A DNA stretch of 62,200 nucleotides from positions 1 to 62,200 of the forward strand of contig CAKZRR010000002.1 in the NCBI GenBank assembly GCA_937146805.1, in the 5' to 3' direction. The position numbers and the translations under genes are program-made. The stretch is from an uncultured Owenweeksia sp. GTDB lineage: Bacteria > Bacteroidota > Bacteroidia > Flavobacteriales > Schleiferiaceae. The notes under the pieces were generated by a model. It worked only from the letters and a program-made list of their open reading frames with translations. It did not search any database and had not been told where the DNA came from. Shown here piece after piece: positions 43,341 through 50,607 of the stretch. Positions within the stretch are counted from its first letter, which is position 1, and each line of letters opens with the position of its first letter.

Positions 43341-44015
43341 ATGATTCGAAAAATTTCGCTGAAAATTTTAAAAGGAATTTTATTCTTTGCTGGATTTGTT
43401 ATTCTTTACTTTCTAACCGGCTTTGTTTTGTCAAGGATCACAATTGAAGAAGAATCTTTTGCGCCAGATGAGATTGACGTTTATATATTAACTAACGGAG
43501 TACATTCCGATATAGTGGTTCCGGCAATGACTAATCAGGAAAATTGGTTTTCAAAAATTGGATTCCTAAAGACCTCGATTGATACAACGAAGTACAAATA
43601 TTTAGCTTTTGGGTGGGGCGATAAGGGTTTTTACCTCAATACTCCCTCTTGGTCTGAACTAAAGGTGAGCACTGCCTTAAAAGCTACTATAGGTGTCAGC
43701 GGAACAGCTATTCATGCCACCTACTATAGGGATATGATTGAAAATGAAAGTTGTAAAAAAATTGAAATTAGTAAAGAACAATATGGTAGGTTAATAGAGT
43801 ATATTCAATCAAGCTTTGAGTTAGACAAGGAAGGAAATTTTATAAAAATTGAAACCAAAGCAAACAATGGAAATTTGGATGCATTTTACGAAGCGAAAGG
43901 AAGATACAATCTGTTCAATACATGCAATTCTTGGACAAACAAAAGCCTCAAATGCTCGGGGCAAAAGGCCTGCCTTTGGACAGCATTTCAACAGCCAATT
44001 TTTGAGAAGTATTAG
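43341..44015 (+). CDS. DUF2459 / TIGR02117 family protein
   Basis: This 224-residue protein has a membrane anchor (ILFFAGFVILYFLTGFVL) and a periplasmic domain. It carries the family hallmarks VYILTNGVHSDIVVP near residue 55, LAFGWGDKGFY and the final TCNSWTNKSLK. It may belong to the cysteine-peptidase-like fold with the conserved His and Cys, but the activity is not known. The true start is the ATG at 43341, 16 bp after the fusion gene; the longer frame to 43230 lies in that gene. Confidence 0.88.
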   Translation: MIRKISLKILKGILFFAGFVILYFLTGFVLSRITIEEESFAPDEIDVYILTNGVHSDIVVPAMTNQENWFSKIGFLKTSIDTTKYKYLAFGWGDKGFYLNTPSWSELKVSTALKATIGVSGTAIHATYYRDMIENESCKKIEISKEQYGRLIEYIQSSFELDKEGNFIKIETKANNGNLDAFYEAKGRYNLFNTCNSWTNKSLKCSGQKACLWTAFQQPIFEKY

Positions 44016-44107
44016 GATAAATAGTGAGAAAAGACTAGTTTATGTTAAAATAGATACTTAATGGTCGATTACCGTTGATAATTCTCAGCGATGTCTCGAT
44101 TTCCTCC

Positions 44108-44199
44108 TAGAGTCTATGGATTTTTAAGATTATGAAATTAATAAAAAAATGAAAATAGGTCACAGTTAGTAGTATGAACTCACATTAAGTAGAGTCTAT
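44108..44199 (+). repeat. Short direct repeat upstream of phosphatase gene
   Basis: TAGAGTCTAT occurs at 44108-44117 and again at 44190-44199, starts 82 bp apart. The 240 bp between DUF2459 and the phosphatase gene hold no other visible feature. The repeat may be chance or mark the edge of the accessory region. Confidence 0.25.
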
Positions 44200-44255
44200 T
44201 CCCACCATCCAACATGGCAATTTATTTAGCACATTTGTGGCTTAAACAATATGCA

Positions 44256-45371
44256 ATGAAATATCGTTTGGCTAGTCTAAGTTTTGCGGCTGTAATGTTG
44301 TGGTTGGCAGTAGTGTCTTTCACTAATTCATCCGTACCAGAAGAAAAACCCAGAAACATTATTTTAATGATTGGAGATGGAATGGGCTTGTCTCAACTGT
44401 CTTCCGCTTTTTATTATGGTAATGGCGAGCCTAACTTTGCACGTTTCCCTATAGTAGGCCTTAGTAGAACATCTGCTTCCTCCGATAAAATTACCGATTC
44501 GGCCGCGGGAGCCACGGCCTTGTCCACTGGCAAAAAAACATATAACGGGGCTATTGGTGTTGATGCTAAGAAAAAATCGGTGGAAACCTTGATAGAGTAT
44601 TTTGCCGCTAAAGGGCTTAGTAATGGTTTGGTGGCAACCTCCTCGATCACACATGCTACGCCTGCTTCTTTTTATGCGCATGTTAAAAAGCGTAAAATGC
44701 AAGATGAAATAGCAGAGCATTTGGTGCAATCCAACGTTGATTTTTTTGCGGGAGGTGGGCAAAAGTTCTTTAAAATTGGAGAAGGGGATAATGATTTAAC
44801 CGAAATGCTTAGGGCCAAAGATTTTGTGATAAACACCCAAAAGTTAGATGTAGAATTGCCTTATAACAATGCGAATAAGTACGGTTATCTTTTGGCAAAG
44901 GATGGTATGCCTACCATGGAAAATGATAGAGGTGATTTTTTAAAACGCGCTTCTTTATTGGCATTGGAATGTTTGTCTAAAAACGAAAAGGGTTTCTTTT
45001 TAGTAATTGAAGGATCGCAGATTGATTGGGGAGGGCATGCTAATAATGCTTCGTATGTAATTAGCGAAACCTTGGATTTTGACCAAACGGTAGGTGCGGT
45101 TTTAGATTTTGCCAAAGAAGATGGTAATACCTTGGTTATTGTAACGGCCGATCATGAAACGGGTGGTTTTACGCTAAAAGCAAAGTTAAAGAAAGTACCA
45201 TTTGGCGGCTCAAAACCCGATTACGATGAAATAGACCCGAGTTTTTCTACAGGAGGGCATAGCGCGGCCTTGGTACCTGTATTAGCCTATGGCCCAGGGG
45301 CCGAAATGTTTTCCGGTATCTATCAGAATACGGCAATTCACCAAAAAATTGTGAGGCTGAGTAGTCCGTAA
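44256..45371 (+). CDS. Alkaline phosphatase
   Basis: This 371-residue exported protein has a signal peptide (LASLSFAAVMLWLAVVSF). The family motifs are MIGDGMGLSQ (metal Asp), ITDSAAGATALSTG with the phosphorylated Ser in D-S-A-A-G, VIEGSQIDWGGHANN and VTADHETGGF. It releases phosphate from monoesters in the periplasm. ATG 44256 is chosen because the frame from 44214 adds 14 residues that precede the signal. It is convergent with purB; a bidirectional hairpin separates them. Confidence 0.95.
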   Translation: MKYRLASLSFAAVMLWLAVVSFTNSSVPEEKPRNIILMIGDGMGLSQLSSAFYYGNGEPNFARFPIVGLSRTSASSDKITDSAAGATALSTGKKTYNGAIGVDAKKKSVETLIEYFAAKGLSNGLVATSSITHATPASFYAHVKKRKMQDEIAEHLVQSNVDFFAGGGQKFFKIGEGDNDLTEMLRAKDFVINTQKLDVELPYNNANKYGYLLAKDGMPTMENDRGDFLKRASLLALECLSKNEKGFFLVIEGSQIDWGGHANNASYVISETLDFDQTVGAVLDFAKEDGNTLVIVTADHETGGFTLKAKLKKVPFGGSKPDYDEIDPSFSTGGHSAALVPVLAYGPGAEMFSGIYQNTAIHQKIVRLSSP

Positions 45372-45375
45372 AAAT

Positions 45376-45412
45376 AAAAGGACGTTTAGCGTTTAACGCC
45401 AAACATCCTTTT
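45376..45412 (+). terminator. Bidirectional terminator, phosphatase/purB
   Basis: Arms at 45376-45391 and 45397-45412 (AAAAGGACGTTTAGCG and near-complement) pair with few mismatches around a loop TTTAA. T-rich on both sides, it can end both convergent genes. Confidence 0.8.
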
Positions 45413-45444
45413 CTAAATTTTAAGACACAAAACTATACTAGCTT

Positions 45445-46791
45445 TTAAAGCCCCGTATAATTCTGTGGACTAATGTTTTTAAGCTCTGCTTTTAACACTT
45501 CACTAATATCAAGGGTATCGATAAAAGCCCCAATGGTTTCACGCGTCATTTTTTCATTTTTACGTGTAAGCCCTTTTAGCGCTTCGTAGGGGTTTGGAAA
45601 ACCTTCGCGTCTTAAAATGTTTTGAATGCCTTCGGCTACTACCGCCCAATTGTCTTCAAGGTCACTTTGTAACTTACTCTCATTAAGCAATAATTTACTT
45701 AACCCACGCAGGGTTGAGTTAAAAGCTATTTGCGTGTGTCCCATAGGTACACCAATGTTTCTAAGCACGGTGCTGTCGGTTAAATCGCGCTGTAAGCGAG
45801 ATACAGGCAGCTTAGCCGAAAGATGTTCAAACAGGGCATTTGCTAAACCTAAATTACCTTCGCTGTTCTCAAAATCAATCGGGTTTACCTTGTGCGGCAT
45901 AGCGGATGATCCTACTTCACCTTCCTTTATTTTTTGTTTGAAATAGTCCATGGAAATGTAAGTCCACATATCTTTATTCAAATCTAAAATAATGGTATTG
46001 ATACGTTTTAGGCAATCAAAAAGAGCGGCCATATTATCGTAATGCTCAATTTGTGTGGTAGGCCACGAGTGCTGTAAATCAAGTGTTCCGTTTACAAAGT
46101 CTTCGGCAAAAGCCAACCAATCGGTGTTGGGGTAGGTAAGTTGATGGGCATTAAAATTACCCGTAGCACCACCAAATTTAGCCGAAAAAGGGATGTGACG
46201 AAGAAGGCGTAATTGCTGATCTAATCGCTCTACAAAAACCATAATTTCTTTTCCTAAACGGGTAGGAGAGGCAGGTTGGCCGTGTGTTCGTGCCAACATG
46301 GGTATGTCTTTCCACTCTTCGGCTAATTGTGATAAGGTTACAATGAGCTCGCCTAAATCACTTACATATTCGTTATCGATATACTCCTTCACCGAAAGGG
46401 GTGTAGCCGTATTGTTAATATCCTGAGAGGTTAAACCAAAATGGATAAACTCGCGAAAACCTTCTAAACCCAAGCGATCAAAATGTTCTTTGATAAAATA
46501 CTCCACCGCCTTTACATCGTGGTTGGTAGTCTTTTCAATTTCTTTAATACGCAGGGCGTCTGATGATGAGAAATCCAAGTAAATATCACGTAGCTCAATA
46601 AACTTAGCTTTGTCAAAGTGGGCCAGTTGAGGTAATGGTAATTCAACCAAGGCAATAAAGTATTCAATCTCAATACGCACACGATATTGAATTAAAGCAT
46701 ATTCAGAAAAATAATTTTTAAGCTTTTCGGTAGTTTTGCGGTAGCGACCATCAATTGGAGAAATGGCAAGTAGTTGGTTTTCCATCATCAA
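45445..46791 (-). CDS. purB: Adenylosuccinate lyase
   Basis: This 448-residue protein of the fumarase/aspartase superfamily begins with AISPIDGRYRKTT. It has the long-form PurB signature GSSAMPHKVNPIDFENSEGN, which contains the catalytic serine, and the earlier LARTHGQPASPTRLG. It removes fumarate from SAICAR and adenylosuccinate in purine synthesis. Three ATGs lie in a row; 46785 or 46791 is equally possible. A -7 element TACTTTTG lies 11 bp upstream. Confidence 0.97.
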   Translation of the reverse strand: MMMENQLLAISPIDGRYRKTTEKLKNYFSEYALIQYRVRIEIEYFIALVELPLPQLAHFDKAKFIELRDIYLDFSSSDALRIKEIEKTTNHDVKAVEYFIKEHFDRLGLEGFREFIHFGLTSQDINNTATPLSVKEYIDNEYVSDLGELIVTLSQLAEEWKDIPMLARTHGQPASPTRLGKEIMVFVERLDQQLRLLRHIPFSAKFGGATGNFNAHQLTYPNTDWLAFAEDFVNGTLDLQHSWPTTQIEHYDNMAALFDCLKRINTIILDLNKDMWTYISMDYFKQKIKEGEVGSSAMPHKVNPIDFENSEGNLGLANALFEHLSAKLPVSRLQRDLTDSTVLRNIGVPMGHTQIAFNSTLRGLSKLLLNESKLQSDLEDNWAVVAEGIQNILRREGFPNPYEALKGLTRKNEKMTRETIGAFIDTLDISEVLKAELKNISPQNYTGL

Positions 46792-46802
46792 AATTTAAGC
46801 GG

Positions 46803-46810
46803 CAAAAGTA
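46803..46810 (-). promoter_or_regulatory. Candidate -7 element for purB
   Basis: The minus strand reads TACTTTTG (TAnnTTTG), 11 bp from the first purB ATG. The whole gap to the divergent EI24 gene is 28 bp, so the two promoters must overlap or lie in coding sequence. Confidence 0.5.
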
Positions 46811-46819
46811 ATTATAAGT

Positions 46820-47596
46820 ATGACATTTTGGAATCAAATTTCGGTAGCAACTAATAGCGTAGGGCGCGCTATTTCACTTTTTAGAAACCCTAAGGTAAGC
46901 CGTTACTTTTTATTGCCTTTGGTTATCAATGCACTGCTATTGGCCTTGGTGGTTTGGGGTAGTGTGGTTTTGGGTTCTTTTTTAGTAGATAACACTTTGG
47001 CCTACCTGGGCATAGATGAAGGCAGTTGGACAGGAATCTTGGCTATGATTATGGCATTTATTATTAGAATTTTGGTGTATTTGGTCTACTTCATAGTATA
47101 TAAATACCTCATTCTTATAGTACTGTCGCCTTTTTTATCGCTGCTTTCTGAGGCGGTAGATCATTTGGAAAGTGGCAAAGAATTCCCTTTTAGTTGGAGC
47201 CAACTCGCCAAAGATATGGGGCGCAGCATAGTAATAAACCTGCGCAACTTTTGCTACGAAATGCTGCTTACCCTGTTACTAAGTTTAGTGGCTTTTATCC
47301 CTTTGGTAGGATTGGTTAGCCCGTTTGTTATTATTGGTGTTCAAGCCTACTTTTTTGGCTATGCCATGATGGATTATAATGCGGAGCGTTATCGATTTAA
47401 ATCTAAGGATACCAATAAATGGATGCGCCACCATAAATGGACCGTAATGGCTGTTGGTCTTATTTTTTACGGTAGCTTTTTAGTTCCATTTATTGGCTGG
47501 GTTGTTGCCCCTATTTTAGGAACTGCTGTAGGTACCTTGGCCTTTTTAAAGTTGGAAAAGGAACATCCGCTGCCCTTTATTCCCCGTGCTTTTTAA
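46820..47596 (+). CDS. EI24/CysZ-like membrane protein
   Basis: This 258-residue protein has about five hydrophobic helices. It shows the EI24 pattern: FRNPKVSRYFLLPLVIN near residue 20, LSPFLSLLSEAVDHL in the middle and YNAERYRFKSKD later. CysZ of this family imports sulfate, but many members have no assigned function. The gene is divergent from purB with a 28-bp gap between starts. Confidence 0.88.
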   Translation: MTFWNQISVATNSVGRAISLFRNPKVSRYFLLPLVINALLLALVVWGSVVLGSFLVDNTLAYLGIDEGSWTGILAMIMAFIIRILVYLVYFIVYKYLILIVLSPFLSLLSEAVDHLESGKEFPFSWSQLAKDMGRSIVINLRNFCYEMLLTLLLSLVAFIPLVGLVSPFVIIGVQAYFFGYAMMDYNAERYRFKSKDTNKWMRHHKWTVMAVGLIFYGSFLVPFIGWVVAPILGTAVGTLAFLKLEKEHPLPFIPRAF

Positions 47597-47690
47597 ACTT
47601 TATTTGGAGGTAAAGTGTTCGTTTTTAGAGCCTTTGAAAATAACTAAAAAACTTAACATAAAATAATTTTATCCTACAGAAACGGATTAC

Positions 47691-47698
47691 TATATTTG
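47691..47698 (+). promoter_or_regulatory. Promoter-like element of possible small RNA
   Basis: TATATTTG matches the -7 consensus TAnnTTTG and is not next to any start codon on the plus strand. No -33 TTTG was seen at the usual spacing. Confidence 0.35.
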
Positions 47699-47704
47699 GC
47701 CTGT

Positions 47705-47818
47705 CTTTTAAGAATTTGATTAATGGTTGCTTTTAAGAGCAGCGGTTAATTTGAGATATTAGAAGGTAATTATTGGAAAAGGGACAGGGCATCTATTAAT
47801 TTAGATGCCCTTGTTTTT
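47705..47818 (+). ncRNA. Candidate small RNA of about 110 nt
   Basis: The 222 bp between the EI24 gene and rlmI hold a -7 type element at 47691 and a strong terminator at 47786-47818 on the same strand. Together they would give a short untranslated transcript. The terminator could instead serve the EI24 gene or rlmI. No known RNA family was recognised. Confidence 0.3.
47786..47818 (+). terminator. Strong Rho-independent terminator
   Basis: Perfect arms AGGGCATCTA (47786-47795) and TAGATGCCCT (47802-47811) are followed by a T run reaching the rlmI stop codon. Confidence 0.85.
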
Positions 47819-48985
47819 TTATATAACTTCTAAAATAAGTCCTTTGAGGTATTCGCCTTCCGGCTGAAAAATATTGATAGGATGATCGGCAGGCTGTCCA
47901 AGCCTTTCAACAATTTTTATTTGACGTTTGCTTTCAATAGCCGCTGCTCGGATAGAGGATTCAAAAAGCTGACTGTCGATATGTTGCGAACAAGAAAAAG
48001 TAAAAATCAAACCACCTCTCTTAATTTGTTTAAAAGCCGCCCCATTCAATCTTTTGTATGCCTGCACTGCTTGGTGGGTGCTGCGCCTGTTTTTGGCAAA
48101 AGCTGGAGGATCTAAAATAATAACGTCAAAATTATCCCCCTCCATTTTAAGGTAATCAAACACATCCGAAACTACCGCTTCGTGCCGATCAGCGCATTGA
48201 TTTAATTCAGTATTTTTACGAGCCAGCTCAATGGCTTTCTCTGAACTATCAACAGATACGGCCTTTGTGGCGCCATTTTGCAAGGCGTAAATAGAAAATC
48301 CACCTGAGTAGGAAAAAGTATTTAACACAGATTTACCCTTGGCGTAACTCCCCAATTTTTGGCGATTAACTCGTTGATCTAAAAAGAAACCTGTTTTTTG
48401 TCCTTCTTCCCAGTTTACCCAAAATTGGTGGCCATTTTCAAGAATGGCCCCGCTGGTGGCTTTGCCCACTAAACAGCCCATATGCTCATCCGCGGCCGCA
48501 AGTTTGCTGGCAGGTTTACTGTAAACATTATTGATACTAGGCAAAGCTGTAACTAATTTGGCTATTAGATTTAGGTGCGTTAACCATCCCGGGTGATGAG
48601 CCTGAATCACAGCGGTATCGCCATAAAAATCAATAATTAGCCCACTTAAATTATCTCCTTCGGCAAATACCAATCGCCCAGCATTGGTGTTATCTTGCGA
48701 AAGCAAACCTAAACGATGACGGTAATCTATAGCCTCTTGCAATTGCGTTTGCAACCACTCTTCAAAGTTGGTAACGGGTACAAAAGAGAGTACACTTACC
48801 GCAATACTGCCTTTTTTGTAAAAGCCAAAAGCACAAAAAGAACCTTTGCTATCAAATATCTCTACAGGGGTTCCGTCAACTAAATCGGGCAGTTGTTTAA
48901 AGGCACCCGAAAAAATCCAAGGATGTTTTCGTTGCAATGCTTTTTCTTTTCCCTTGGCAAGTGTGAGGCTTTCATATTTCATCAA
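47819..48985 (-). CDS. rlmI: RlmI-like 23S rRNA methyltransferase
   Basis: This 388-residue protein has an N-terminal PUA domain (LQRKHPWIFSGAFKQL) and a middle EEHEE-like region. A SAM-dependent methyltransferase domain follows, with LNTFSYSGGFSIYAL as motif I and ILDPPAFAKNR as the substrate-binding motif IV. E. coli RlmI makes m5C1962. No Cys is in this motif IV region, so the assignment to RlmI rather than another COG1092 member is tentative. Its first 14 bases overlap the end of the HsdR_N-like gene. Confidence 0.9.
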   Translation of the reverse strand: MMKYESLTLAKGKEKALQRKHPWIFSGAFKQLPDLVDGTPVEIFDSKGSFCAFGFYKKGSIAVSVLSFVPVTNFEEWLQTQLQEAIDYRHRLGLLSQDNTNAGRLVFAEGDNLSGLIIDFYGDTAVIQAHHPGWLTHLNLIAKLVTALPSINNVYSKPASKLAAADEHMGCLVGKATSGAILENGHQFWVNWEEGQKTGFFLDQRVNRQKLGSYAKGKSVLNTFSYSGGFSIYALQNGATKAVSVDSSEKAIELARKNTELNQCADRHEAVVSDVFDYLKMEGDNFDVIILDPPAFAKNRRSTHQAVQAYKRLNGAAFKQIKRGGLIFTFSCSQHIDSQLFESSIRAAAIESKRQIKIVERLGQPADHPINIFQPEGEYLKGLILEVI

Positions 48986-49427
48986 AGTGGGGTATTTCTT
49001 TTAAAAAGTGATAAGTACTATTTTGGTAATCTACCTGAGCGGCTATATTTTGAAGTCCGTTGCTTAAAACCACCCAAGGTGTTTGGTAGTGTAGGTTGTA
49101 ACGCGCGGCTTGATCAAAAGTGGTTTGGGTTATTTTTATTTTGGGTGCCTTACACTCAACCAGCAAAGTAGGTTTCGCATTTTTATAGATTAAGATATCG
49201 GTGCGCCTCAAGCTATTGTTTAATACAAAACCGCCTTCCAAAGCAAAACTGCTAACCGGGTAACCGAGGCTTTGTAAAAAATGAATTAGATGCTGCCTTA
49301 CCCATTCTTCGGGGGTAAGTTTAAGTTGTTTTTTACGGATAGCATCCCACACATAAATGTCGCCATCTTTTTGTGCCAATGGTAAGGGGGCGGGCGGTAA
49401 GTTTAATGGTGGAAATTTATGGGACAT
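48972..49427 (-). CDS. HsdR N-terminal-like nuclease-fold protein
   Basis: This 151-residue protein resembles the N-terminal PD-(D/E)XK region of type I restriction subunits. The likely active residues are D77 in RRTDILIY and E91/K93 in LLVECKAP. No helicase, specificity or methylase part is present. Stand-alone proteins of this kind recur beside holA in Bacteroidota, so a housekeeping role is likelier than restriction. It overlaps rlmI by 14 bp and is divergent from holA. A -7 element lies 4 bp from its start. Confidence 0.85.
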   Translation of the reverse strand: MSHKFPPLNLPPAPLPLAQKDGDIYVWDAIRKKQLKLTPEEWVRQHLIHFLQSLGYPVSSFALEGGFVLNNSLRRTDILIYKNAKPTLLVECKAPKIKITQTTFDQAARYNLHYQTPWVVLSNGLQNIAAQVDYQNSTYHFLKEIPHFDEI

Positions 49428-49431
49428 GCGG

Positions 49432-49439
49432 CAAAGATA
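49432..49439 (-). promoter_or_regulatory. Candidate -7 element for the HsdR_N-like gene, near-leaderless
   Basis: The minus strand reads TATCTTTG, an exact TAnnTTTG match, ending 4 bp before the ATG. If used, the mRNA begins at the start codon. Confidence 0.5.
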
Positions 49440-49550
49440 TTGCGCAAAAATGGGCTGGTGGTATAGGCAAGCCTAAATGATTTCCTTTTTATTAAAAGAT
49501 AGTTATAAGCCGTTGTTTTATGGTGGCCAAAGCATTTTCTTTGCAGCCCT

Positions 49551-50555
49551 ATGAAGTTTGAGCAAATCATACAAAACATAAAGGCAGGCCAGTTTGCGCC
49601 TGTATATTTTTTGATGGGCGAGGAGGCTTATTTTATTGATGAGGTGATGAATCTTATTGAGGAAAAAGGCCTGCCTGAAGATCAAAAGAGCTTTAATCAA
49701 ACCATTTTGTATGCTGATAAACAGCTGAAGATTGGCAATGTAATAGCTGAGGCTAAGCGTTACCCTATGATGGCAGATAGAGTGGTGGTATTGGTTAAAG
49801 AAGCACAACATATTAGCAAATGGGATGGTTTAGAGGAATATCTTAAAAACCCAACACCTTCTATGGTGCTTGCTTTTGCGTACAAATACAAAAAGTTAGA
49901 TAAGCGTAAATCTTTATATAAAAAGCTAGACAACGTTGGCATAGTAATGGAGTCAAAGAAGCTGTACGACAATCAGCTTCCGAAATGGATTGCGAGTTAT
50001 GGCGAGCAAAAGCAAATAAGTTTTACACCCGGAGCAAGTCTTTTAATGGCCGAAAGTTTGGGTAGTGACTTGTCTCGTGTGGCGAATGAAATTGACAAGC
50101 TGTGCATTTTAGTAAAACCTGATAGTACGGTAGATGAACAAGCCATTGAAGATAATATTGGCATAAGTAAGGATTACAACAATTTTGAATTAACAAAGAC
50201 GCTAGGTAAAAAGGATTTGGCAAAGGCAATAACCATTCAAAAGTATTTTAGTGCAAACCCCAAAGATCATCCCTTGGTGTTGGTTTTAGGGGTTTTGTAT
50301 AGCTATTTCAGTAAATTAATGATGGTTAATCATTCTAAAAACTTTAATAATTCGGCCATTGCTTCATTGATAGGAGTGAACCCATTTTTTGCTGATGAAT
50401 ATGCCCAAGCCGCACGCCAGTATGATTTAAAAAAATTGGCTCGAATAATTGGTTATCTCCGCGAATGCGACCGAAAATCAAAAGGTATAGGTAATGCAAG
50501 AACAAGTGATTCGGAGCTTTTAAAAGAGCTAATTTTTAAAATAATATATGTTTAA
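49551..50555 (+). CDS. holA: DNA polymerase III delta subunit
   Basis: This 334-residue protein matches HolA. It opens with MKFEQIIQNIKAGQFAPVYF and then LMGEEAYFIDEV, the modified nucleotide-binding loop. KRYPMMADRVVVLVKEAQ follows, and a helical C-terminus with KDHPLVLVLGVLYSYFSKL closes the chain. It opens the sliding clamp during clamp loading. The gene is divergent from the HsdR_N-like gene, 123 bp apart, and 52 bp ahead of the TonB receptor. Confidence 0.94.
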   Translation: MKFEQIIQNIKAGQFAPVYFLMGEEAYFIDEVMNLIEEKGLPEDQKSFNQTILYADKQLKIGNVIAEAKRYPMMADRVVVLVKEAQHISKWDGLEEYLKNPTPSMVLAFAYKYKKLDKRKSLYKKLDNVGIVMESKKLYDNQLPKWIASYGEQKQISFTPGASLLMAESLGSDLSRVANEIDKLCILVKPDSTVDEQAIEDNIGISKDYNNFELTKTLGKKDLAKAITIQKYFSANPKDHPLVLVLGVLYSYFSKLMMVNHSKNFNNSAIASLIGVNPFFADEYAQAARQYDLKKLARIIGYLRECDRKSKGIGNARTSDSELLKELIFKIIYV

Positions 50556-50607
50556 GCTTTTCGGTAATTAAATAAGATATTTGGCAGCCCAAAAATAGAT
50601 TCCCTAA

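Noticed and set aside
44108-44199. TAGAGTCTAT repeat as an attachment site
   Set aside because: Both copies lie on the same side of the accessory zone, 82 bp apart, and no integrase is present; kept only as a low-confidence repeat.
48972-49427. Type I restriction system remnant
   Set aside because: The protein is a complete small ORF with no helicase, HsdS or HsdM remnants nearby; a stand-alone family is the better reading.
49518-49811. Minus-strand ORFs inside holA and many similar shadow frames in lptD, uvrA, tex and others
   Set aside because: They are antisense or out of frame to long conserved genes and show no family motifs.
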